From positions 1 to 20,633 of the IMG/VR virus record IMGVR_UViG_3300007344_000340: 20,633 bases of DNA; one strand, 5' to 3'. Below the pieces are notes generated by a model. It ran no database searches. It worked only from the letters and a program-made list of their open reading frames with translations, and was not told where the DNA came from. Origin of the DNA: a virus. Shown here in pieces: positions 7,265 to 12,180 of the stretch. Every line of letters begins with the position of its first letter. The first letter of the stretch is position 1. Both the position numbers and the translations under genes were made by a program.

Positions 7265-7273
7265 AAATAAGTG

Positions 7274-7301
7274 TTTACTTTTGAGTTAGGTGTGGTATTA
7301 T
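7274..7301 (+). promoter_or_regulatory. Early-type promoter touching the next start codon
   Basis: TTTACT at 7274-7279, a 16-nt spacer and TATTAT at 7296-7301, continuing as AATAGTATG. The final ATG (7308-7310) is the start of the next gene. A transcript beginning about seven bases after TATTAT would start at or next to that ATG. Confidence 0.65.
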
Positions 7302-7307
7302 AATAGT

Positions 7308-7658
7308 ATGATTGAATTAAAAAATAAACATGCTGATATTTGCAATACACCCTATAGTATTGGTGAGGGTTGGTATGATTTGGTTGATCAAGCTTTTAAT
7401 CAAATTAAAGAACTTTTAGAGAATGGTGCTGGTAGTATTACCATCACTGAAATTAAAGAAAAGTTCGGCGAATTGAGGATATACTATATCCTTGAGGATG
7501 TACATGATACTGATGCTTTTGCAGTAAGTCAATTTATAACTGAAGCAGAAACTTTATCAACACGTACATGTGAAATTTGTGGTGAACCTGGTAAGACCAG
7601 AGATTTACCATATATTGTCACATTGTGTGACAAACATTATTCGGAAACTGATAAATAA
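7308..7658 (+). CDS. Conserved phage protein with a Cys pair; possibly leaderless
   Basis: The start is set at 7308 because the in-frame GTG at 7290 lies inside the promoter. The product is 116 residues. It belongs to a phage family I recall but cannot name, with IGEGWYDLVDQ near the N-terminus, EIKEKFGELRIYY in the middle and a C-terminal small zinc-like knuckle CEICGEPGKTR followed by TLCDKHY. The Cys and His residues could form a zinc site (C-x2-C ... C-x2-H). No Shine-Dalgarno is present upstream and the promoter is immediately adjacent, so translation may be from a leaderless mRNA. Confidence 0.65.
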   Translation: MIELKNKHADICNTPYSIGEGWYDLVDQAFNQIKELLENGAGSITITEIKEKFGELRIYYILEDVHDTDAFAVSQFITEAETLSTRTCEICGEPGKTRDLPYIVTLCDKHYSETDK

Positions 7659-7721
7659 AAAAGCTACTCTTCGTATACGGTAGGCTACTAATGCTGCACA
7701 CTGCAAGGGGACTTACGCTAA

Positions 7722-8369
7722 ATGAAACTAGAGAAGACATTATGGCGGCTTAACCATGATGGCTATTGGGATAAACCGGTAGACGATACTCATTATACTA
7801 AACGTGATTCACTAAAAACTTTCGATCAAAATGGTTATGCGCTCTGTGGGCTAGAACGAGAGCATGCTAAAACTAATAATTACGAAGCCCGGTTAGGTCA
7901 GCATCAAGTTGGTGAATGGTCTATCAGGCTTCCTTGGTATTGGCAGACTGACCAGCAATACGGAGCCCATCTTAATCATGCAATCCTAGTAGAAAGAAAA
8001 GGATATACTGATGAGGCTCTTAGAAGGCTTAATGACTTTACATATGTTAATCCCCTTATCTGGAAGATGATAAAAATGAAACCTAAATGGGGAATTGATA
8101 TAAGTGTAGATTATGTTGATGATGATGGAGTAGTATTTGAAGTATTCCATCATGAATGGGACTCATTTAACTTCACTGAAGTAATAGATATGAAATGCAT
8201 TATTGAAGAGTTTGTTGAGTTAGCAGACTTTGAAGATATTGCAAAGAAATTGTGGAATAAAAGAGATGAATGGACACATCTTAGTTACGATAAGATGAGT
8301 GAATATAAATGTGACTTTGTAGGTGTACCAAGAGAAAGATATAAGATGGCTAATTGGCATGACGGGTAA
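7722..8369 (+). CDS. Conserved hypothetical phage protein
   Basis: The 215-residue product has no assignable function. The segment KPKWGIDISVDYVDDD followed by VFEVFHHEWDSF resembles a conserved hypothetical I associate with marine T4-like phages. The C-terminal third is helical, with an acidic stretch then KKLWNKRDEW. A Shine-Dalgarno AAGGGG precedes the start at moderate distance. The 63-nt gap before it (7659-7721) holds no recognisable promoter or RNA gene. Confidence 0.6.
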   Translation: MKLEKTLWRLNHDGYWDKPVDDTHYTKRDSLKTFDQNGYALCGLEREHAKTNNYEARLGQHQVGEWSIRLPWYWQTDQQYGAHLNHAILVERKGYTDEALRRLNDFTYVNPLIWKMIKMKPKWGIDISVDYVDDDGVVFEVFHHEWDSFNFTEVIDMKCIIEEFVELADFEDIAKKLWNKRDEWTHLSYDKMSEYKCDFVGVPRERYKMANWHDG

Positions 8370-8387
8370 TTTTAAGGATAGATTATT

Positions 8388-8597
8388 ATGAATCAGAGAG
8401 CAGGTAAAACTTATAAAGCTTCAGGTATGGACAATGGTTTTGCTATGAAGCAGTTGCAGTTCTTTAAAGCTTGTAAGCAGCAATTAGAAGCTGCTGGGTA
8501 TGAAGATGCTGCTTTCTACTTTGAGCAATGTGAAGATTGGTTGAGGGAGGGCAAGTCTCTCGATGCAGGTAAAGCAGCTTCTATATTAGGTCTATGA
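8388..8597 (+). CDS. Small hypothetical protein
   Basis: The product is 69 residues and largely helical: MKQLQFFKACKQQLEAAGY and AAFYFEQCEDWLREGK look amphipathic, consistent with a small helical hairpin. I do not recognise a family. An AAGGATAG sequence a few bases upstream of the ATG can act as ribosome binding site. It precedes the tRNA-Gln gene with about 40 nt between them. Confidence 0.55.
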   Translation: MNQRAGKTYKASGMDNGFAMKQLQFFKACKQQLEAAGYEDAAFYFEQCEDWLREGKSLDAGKAASILGL

Positions 8598-8637
8598 TAT
8601 GTCTAAAACCGTTTCCAAGGTTAAATAACCTAACAAA

Positions 8638-8711
8638 TGGGGCTTAGTTTAATGGTAGAATAACGGACTTTGAATCCGTCGGTCCTGGTTCGAATCCCGG
8701 CGCCCCAGCCA
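8638..8711 (+). tRNA. tRNA-Gln (anticodon UUG)
   Basis: Starts TGGGGCT and ends with encoded GCCA. The D arm pairs GTTT with GAAT, and the anticodon stem ACGGA/TCCGT holds loop CTTTGAA with anticodon TTG (reads CAA). The T loop is TTCGAAT. Acceptor pairs 1-6 are good and resemble bacterial tRNA-Gln with U1-A72. There are mismatches at 7-66 (T-C) and at 51-63 (T-C), so the gene may be slightly degenerate. Confidence 0.85.
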
Positions 8712-8717
8712 ATTAAG

Positions 8718-8789
8718 GTGAAATATGAATACAATCCAGTCTTTTTAATGAATGATGAGCAATGGTGGATACATAAGGAGAATATTTGA
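8718..8789 (+). CDS. Possible 23-residue ORF before the MazG-like gene
   Basis: A GTG at 8718 opens 23 codons ending in TGA at 8787-8789, overlapping the next ATG (TGATG). The peptide begins MKYEYNPVFLMNDEQWWIH. It carries the next gene's AAGGAG. The stop/start overlap suggests it is translated and couples to the MazG-like gene, but a poor upstream ribosome site makes this tentative. Confidence 0.3.
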   Translation: MKYEYNPVFLMNDEQWWIHKENI

Positions 8790-9034
8790 TGAATAAACTT
8801 GAAGAAACTTTGGTTATTCTAATGGAAGAATGTTCTGAAGTTAGTATTGAAGCCAGTAAACTTATGAGGTGGTCTCTCGATGGCCATACTGATAAGTTAC
8901 AAAGAGAATTGGGTGACTTACTTTGCATGTATAATTTGGTGCATGAGTTCTTAGACCTAGATCAAGAACTTACTAAGAAGTATTCAGGTGAAAAATTAGA
9001 AAAATTAAAAAAATATTCAAAAATCGTAAATTAG
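8789..9034 (+). CDS. Short MazG-like pyrophosphohydrolase domain protein
   Basis: The ATG at 8789 is preferred to the TTG just before it because AAGGAG (8775-8780) fits. The 81-residue product has the core MazG helices: ILMEECSEVSIEASKLMRW, in which EEC-E is the first acidic cluster, and LQRELGDLLCMYNLV, in which ELGD is the second. It is smaller than the gene at 79 and is probably a minimal homodimeric domain. Related short MazG proteins are frequent in T4-like phages and are thought to hydrolyse dNTPs or alarmones. It ends immediately before the promoter at 9038. Confidence 0.75.
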   Translation: MNKLEETLVILMEECSEVSIEASKLMRWSLDGHTDKLQRELGDLLCMYNLVHEFLDLDQELTKKYSGEKLEKLKKYSKIVN

Positions 9035-9037
9035 TTG

Positions 9038-9065
9038 TTTACTTTTCAAACCAGTGTGTTATTAT
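9038..9065 (+). promoter_or_regulatory. Early-type promoter with conserved leader
   Basis: TTTACT (9038-9043), a 16-nt spacer, then TATTAT (9060-9065) continuing AATAGTATAAGGTTTGAA. The sequence from here to the start codon at 9100 is nearly the same as that at 18353-18418. Confidence 0.75.
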
Positions 9066-9099
9066 AATAGTATAAGGTTTGAACAAAAGGAAACATACC

Positions 9100-9549
9100 A
9101 TGTCAAACACCTATACCGTAGAATACAAATATGCAACCCAGATGGTTGTAGCGTCTGATTCTGACATGGCAGTCATTGCCGCTAATGCTCTTAATCAAGA
9201 GGCTGGTATTGAAGATGCTGGCGAATTGTATTCTATCACTCTGCATGATGAAGATTCGTCCGATATTGTTATGAAAGCGGCTGCACACCCTGATAATCAG
9301 GAACCTCTTCCTTCACGTCGCCAACGTGGTATGGCTCTGTCAATGTGGTATTGTGAAGATAATGAAGCTTGGCAGTTTGATGTAATTCGGTTTAAGTGCA
9401 GTTCATCACTTGAATTTGCATATCACGAAGAAGAATTGCAAGGCTATAATAAGTCTTATATGCTGAATGATAAGGATATGGAAGTTATTCAGCAATGGAT
9501 TGACAATACAGAACGTTATATTGAACTGATGGAAAGCAAAGGTAAATAA
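9100..9549 (+). CDS. Hypothetical protein
   Basis: The start at 9100 has AAAAGGAAA upstream; an in-frame TTG at 9079 is rejected. The product is 149 residues, acidic, and starts with YTVEYKYATQMVVASDSD, which looks like a beta-alpha-beta small domain. The second half (after a PSRRQRG linker) has a Trp-containing strand region and a helical C-terminus ending EVIQQWIDNTERYIELMES. No known motif is seen. It is followed within two bases by the GTG-started paralogue gene. Confidence 0.6.
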   Translation: MSNTYTVEYKYATQMVVASDSDMAVIAANALNQEAGIEDAGELYSITLHDEDSSDIVMKAAAHPDNQEPLPSRRQRGMALSMWYCEDNEAWQFDVIRFKCSSSLEFAYHEEELQGYNKSYMLNDKDMEVIQQWIDNTERYIELMESKGK

Positions 9550-9550
9550 A

Positions 9551-10213
9551 GTGAATATCTTTGAACTTGACCGAGTGACGACTACGGCTGCCAAATACCA
9601 CAATGACAAGCATGTGGTCAAGATGAATATCGAGTATGCTCAATTGCTGTCCACTGCACACCGTATGCTGGACGGCACCGAGTATTATGACCAGACTGCA
9701 AATGGTCGCAAGATTAAGCGTTGGCGCCATCCAGACGCAGTGCTAGAAGACAATCTATACAAGGCTACTCATCCTAATCATCCATCTGCAATCTGGGCTA
9801 GACATAACAAACAAAACTACCAGTGGCTTTTCAGTCTATGGGTTGCATTGCTAGAAGAATACACGTTTCGGTATGGCAAAGTCCATGGTTGTGCCAAGTT
9901 GATTCCATATCTCAAGTCTGCACCAAAGAATATCAAACCTGGTGCCAGAACTCCTGTTACACCTGCAATGCCAGATGCATACAAGATTCCAGGCGATACG
10001 GTAGAGTCTTATCGTAAATACTACAACCATGACAAGATTAAACTAGCCGCATGGAAAAACAGAGAGGTCCCATACTGGTGGTCTCCCTCTACACTGCCGC
10101 CAGAGCCAAAGGAAGAAGTCTCTATTGTGAAAGACGAGCCAATGGAATTCGTTGAGAAGAATGCTGGTGTTGTTAGAGGTATTAGAACGGAGGAATACGA
10201 TGTCACTGACTAA
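9551..10213 (+). CDS. Conserved phage protein, first paralogue (possible Pyr_excise-like fold)
   Basis: The 220-residue product starts at GTG 9551 with AAAGG about 10 nt upstream. It is paralogous to the gene at 19760: both have MNIF-LD at the N-terminus, then DKHVVKM, the AQLL-TAHR block, NGRK, LYKATHPNHPS, WAR, EYT-RY, PxAMP and a YRxYY motif near the C-terminal core. The DKHVVKM...AQLLxTAHR segment reminds me of pyrimidine-dimer DNA glycosylase-like (Pyr_excise / endonuclease V) proteins, but I cannot confirm this and the T4 DenV catalytic N-terminus is not obvious. This copy has an extra C-terminal tail of about 40 residues, acidic and Pro-rich, absent from the other. Confidence 0.65.
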   Translation: MNIFELDRVTTTAAKYHNDKHVVKMNIEYAQLLSTAHRMLDGTEYYDQTANGRKIKRWRHPDAVLEDNLYKATHPNHPSAIWARHNKQNYQWLFSLWVALLEEYTFRYGKVHGCAKLIPYLKSAPKNIKPGARTPVTPAMPDAYKIPGDTVESYRKYYNHDKIKLAAWKNREVPYWWSPSTLPPEPKEEVSIVKDEPMEFVEKNAGVVRGIRTEEYDVTD

Positions 10214-10388
10214 TCCACAATATAGTAAAGCTACTTCGATTAAAGAACTTATTCAAGGACTTAAACTAGAAGCTAAAGCATTAGAAGATGATGATTTTGA
10301 ATCTACTAGAGGTCAATATCGTAACATAGCAATTGCCAGATATCTGATTGATGTTGCAAATAAATTGAAAGAACTTGATGAAGATTGA
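10200..10388 (+). CDS. Small helical hypothetical protein
   Basis: ATG at 10200 is chosen because ACGGAGGA is at 10187-10194; a longer reading frame upstream has no support. The 62-residue product is highly charged and helical, with IKELIQGLKLEAKALEDDD and a second helix IAIARYLIDVANKLKELDED, probably a coiled-coil hairpin. It overlaps the previous gene by 14 nt and the following short frame by 11 nt. No family is recognised. Confidence 0.6.
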   Translation: MSLTNPQYSKATSIKELIQGLKLEAKALEDDDFESTRGQYRNIAIARYLIDVANKLKELDED

Positions 10389-10464
10389 ATATAGAATTGG
10401 CAACCTAGTTGATACAGATATTAATTGTATTGCCCATGGTTGTACAGAGGATGATCTAAAATGA
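10378..10464 (+). pseudogene. N-terminal fragment of a macro-domain protein
   Basis: A 28-codon frame encodes MKIEYRIGNLVDTDINCIAH followed by GCTEDDLK and a stop. The first 21 residues match the beginning of macro domains (ADP-ribose binding or ADP-ribose-1''-phosphate phosphatase), which typically read IGDL...VIVHGCN and continue with a Gly-rich loop. The match stops just before the ligand-binding loop. The stop overlaps the next start by ATGA, and the frame contains the next gene's GAGGAT ribosome site. It may be a decayed gene kept for translational coupling. Confidence 0.55.
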
Positions 10465-10613
10465 AGTCTAATCTTAAGAATGCAAAAAAGTGGTTGATTT
10501 ATCTTAACGGTCTTGATGATGATGAATTAGAAAAGACTTACCTTGAAGTTAAACGCAATAAAAAACTTCATGGTACGATTTCATATTTAGCCAAAAACGG
10601 AGATCTAGAATGA
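10461..10613 (+). CDS. Small hypothetical protein (50 residues)
   Basis: This frame is open from ATG 10461 to TGA 10611-10613 and overlaps both neighbours by ATGA, so it sits in a tight translational chain. The product is basic and helical: KNAKKWLIYLNGLDDDELEK, then TYLEVKRNKKLHG. An AGAGGAT sequence lies 9-15 nt upstream. I recognise no family. Overlap on both sides and clean codon use make it likely to be real. Confidence 0.6.
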   Translation: MKSNLKNAKKWLIYLNGLDDDELEKTYLEVKRNKKLHGTISYLAKNGDLE

Positions 10614-10984
10614 AGAAACTACTATCTGCTCTATGTATTACTGCTATGTTAGCTTTGCCCACACAGGCTATAGCTGATCCTGGCCATGGTCATAGATACA
10701 ACAAACACCATTATAATCATTATAATAATTATAATAAGCGTGGTTATCATCGCTATGGGTCGCACCACAGGCGACATAAGCGGCATAATAATGCACCTTT
10801 GTATCTAGGAATGGGTTTACTTCTTGGTACTATGTTATATAATAAGAATTCAAACCGAACCGTGTATTCTTCTAGCAATGCAACCCAATGCTTTGAACGT
10901 CAAGTCTACATGACTGATAATTACGGTAATACATGGACAAGAATGGAAACTGTTTGCAATGATCATAAACGCTTCAACCGATAA
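10610..10984 (+). CDS. Secreted His/Tyr-rich protein with a central hydrophobic segment
   Basis: The 124-residue product has a classic Sec signal peptide: KK at 2-3, a hydrophobic core LLSALCITAMLALP, and an AIA cleavage site at 20-22. The mature part (23-60) is packed with His, Tyr, Asn and Arg and could bind metal or nucleic acid. A hydrophobic stretch LYLGMGLLLGTMLY (about 64-77) may anchor it in a membrane. The C-terminus has two Cys, in QCFERQVY and METVC, that could form a disulphide in the periplasm. It resembles small bacterial envelope proteins more than virion proteins. The role could be superinfection immunity, envelope modification or lysis; none is shown. Confidence 0.65.
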   Translation: MKKLLSALCITAMLALPTQAIADPGHGHRYNKHHYNHYNNYNKRGYHRYGSHHRRHKRHNNAPLYLGMGLLLGTMLYNKNSNRTVYSSSNATQCFERQVYMTDNYGNTWTRMETVCNDHKRFNR

Positions 10985-11393
10985 GTATAATGAAGTACTA
11001 ACATTTTATGCAAATCAGTTATTGCACCCGAGAACAGTAAAAAATATTACAATTGATCTAGAGATAGACACCAAAGCCGATTTCATGGCTCATTGTGTTA
11101 ATGAAGATGGCACTAAAAATCCTAGATGGTTTACCATTACTATTAACCCAAACAACGTACACAGACAAGAATTATTGACTGCTCTCGCACATGAAATGGT
11201 TCATGTGAAGCAGTATTGTAAGAATGAATTGTCATATATTGGTGACGGCCATGCTTGGATGGGGGAGGTATGGAAACCTAAGAAGAAACAAAATGCATAT
11301 TATGATGCACCATGGGAAGTAGAAGCTTATGGTATGGAGGTTGGCCTGATTTATAAATTGAAAGAAGCAGGTATACATAAATTGAATACCTAG
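10959..11393 (+). CDS. SprT-like zinc metallopeptidase domain protein
   Basis: The 144-residue protein carries the zincin motif HEMVH at 78-82 within ALAHEMVHVKQY, with E79 as catalytic base and H78/H82 as zinc ligands. A downstream PWEVEAYG (118-125) gives a candidate third ligand, E122. The spacing is compact, like SprT/Spartan and other small phage zincins. SprT relatives cleave DNA-protein crosslinks, but other small zincins are structural-protein proteases, so the target is open. It overlaps the secreted protein gene by 26 nt. A 233-nt gap with late-promoter boxes follows. Confidence 0.75.
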   Translation: MIINASTDKYNEVLTFYANQLLHPRTVKNITIDLEIDTKADFMAHCVNEDGTKNPRWFTITINPNNVHRQELLTALAHEMVHVKQYCKNELSYIGDGHAWMGEVWKPKKKQNAYYDAPWEVEAYGMEVGLIYKLKEAGIHKLNT

Positions 11394-11430
11394 GTATCAA
11401 TAATGATATAACAAAATTCGGTAACATAAT

Positions 11431-11438
11431 TATAAATA
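11431..11438 (+). promoter_or_regulatory. T4-type late promoter box
   Basis: A perfect TATAAATA in an AT-rich intergenic segment, 38 nt after the metallopeptidase stop. T4 late promoters consist only of this -10 box recognised by gp55. It would transcribe the tiny ORF at 11476 and the Hsp20 gene. Confidence 0.65.
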
Positions 11439-11475
11439 TTATTGATATTAACCTCTAACATGAAAGGAAAAAATT

Positions 11476-11556
11476 GTGGTTAACTTCGAATTTGAATCAA
11501 TCAAGAATCTTTTTTGCATTTCTTTGGTAACTTTATCACTATTCTGTGTAGTTTAG
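11476..11556 (+). CDS. Possible 26-residue hydrophobic peptide
   Basis: A GTG at 11476 lies six bases after AAAGGAAA (11463-11470) and opens 26 codons. The peptide starts MVNFEFESIKNLF and continues CISLVTLSLFCVV, a single short membrane-like segment. It lies downstream of the TATAAATA box at 11431. Small hydrophobic peptides are common in phage late regions, but nothing identifies a function, and chance cannot be excluded at this size. Confidence 0.4.
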   Translation: MVNFEFESIKNLFCISLVTLSLFCVV

Positions 11557-11557
11557 T

Positions 11558-11565
11558 GATAAATA
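11558..11565 (+). promoter_or_regulatory. Possible second late promoter box
   Basis: GATAAATA followed by C, one base off the TATAAATA consensus, directly after the small ORF stop and 62 nt before the Hsp20 start. Transcription from here would begin just before the CUUCGG hairpin. Confidence 0.35.
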
Positions 11566-11572
11566 CATGTGA

Positions 11573-11593
11573 GGATACGACTTCGGTGTATCC
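11573..11593 (+). other. CUUCGG tetraloop hairpin in the Hsp20 leader
   Basis: GGATAC (11573-11578) pairs with GTATCC (11588-11593). After a bulged G, AC pairs with GT and closes a TTCG loop, giving a C(UUCG)G tetraloop. This loop type is exceptionally stable and is typical of T4 mRNA leaders, where it stabilises transcripts. No T-run follows, so it is not a terminator. Confidence 0.6.
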
Positions 11594-11626
11594 CATTAAC
11601 ACTCGCTTATAAAAGGAGAACTTAAT

Positions 11627-12088
11627 ATGAACACGAGTAATAACTATAATATAACAACATCTACTTTCCCAGCCAGCATTGTTGATACCTTAATTGGATT
11701 TGATAATGTTTTTGAATATGCTGGTTCTACAAAACCCCAAAAATATCCCCCATATAATTTCATCAAACGAGATGATGACTCTAGCTATGTCGAAATGGCT
11801 GTAGCAGGATTCAGTGAAGATGAACTTACAATTACGCTAGACCCTAAAACACGTACACTTGCTATCAAAGGCTCATCTTCAAAAGAAGCTGAAAGTGATA
11901 AAGTGTATGTTCACCGTGGTCTTGCCGCCCGAGATTTTACACGAGAGTTTATCTTAGGTGAGTATATGCAAATTGACAAAACATCACTTGTGAATGGTAT
12001 ACTTACAATTGAGTTTGTAAGAGAAATACCCGAAGATGAAAAACCAGTTGATATTCCAATTGGATCAACACAACTACTTACTGAATAA
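11627..12088 (+). CDS. hsp20: Small heat shock protein, Hsp20/alpha-crystallin family
   Basis: The 153-residue protein has the alpha-crystallin domain at roughly 45-135: YPPYNFIKRDDDSSYVEMAVAGF opens it, then LTITLDPKTRTLAIKG, then the VYVHRGLAARDFTREFIL block that resembles IbpA, and a C-terminal LVNGILTIEF strand. The flexible C-terminal tail PVDIPIG contains an I-x-I-like anchor. Phage-encoded Hsp20 proteins are well known in marine T4-like phages and are thought to hold denaturing proteins during late infection or assembly. A strong AAAAGGAG precedes the start. The leader has late-promoter boxes and a CUUCGG hairpin, and the gene is followed by a GC-rich hairpin. Confidence 0.9.
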   Translation: MNTSNNYNITTSTFPASIVDTLIGFDNVFEYAGSTKPQKYPPYNFIKRDDDSSYVEMAVAGFSEDELTITLDPKTRTLAIKGSSSKEAESDKVYVHRGLAARDFTREFILGEYMQIDKTSLVNGILTIEFVREIPEDEKPVDIPIGSTQLLTE

Positions 12089-12096
12089 TTTATACC

Positions 12097-12117
12097 GGGG
12101 GAGTTCAATACTCCCCC
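12097..12117 (+). terminator. Strong hairpin after hsp20 (possible terminator)
   Basis: GGGGGAGT (12097-12104) pairs with ACTCCCCC (12110-12117) around a 5-nt loop TCAAT. The stem is very stable, but on the + strand it is followed by A residues, not T. It may end transcription weakly or protect the 3' end of the hsp20 mRNA. Confidence 0.45.
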
Positions 12118-12124
12118 AAAAAGT

Positions 12125-12152
12125 ATTTACTTCCTATCCATAGTAGTATATA
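12125..12152 (+). promoter_or_regulatory. Promoter for the DNA polymerase gene
   Basis: TTTACT at 12125-12130, 16-nt spacer, TATATA at 12147-12152: the same geometry as the other early-type promoters. A late-like TATAAATG overlaps at 12149-12156, so dual early and late use is possible. Confidence 0.5.
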
Positions 12153-12180
12153 AATGTAATATATTGCAAGCGGAGAGTAA

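Noticed and set aside
7290-7307. GTG start for the gene at 7308
   Set aside because: It lies within the -10 region of the promoter, so it would not be on the transcript.
7659-7721. Possible tRNA or sRNA in the gap before 7722
   Set aside because: I could not form a cloverleaf or a stable stem; only an AAGGGG ribosome-like site is seen.
8600-8629. Nine-codon ORF after the gene at 8388
   Set aside because: Too short and without a ribosome site; a small GGTT/AACC inverted repeat near it is also too weak to call.
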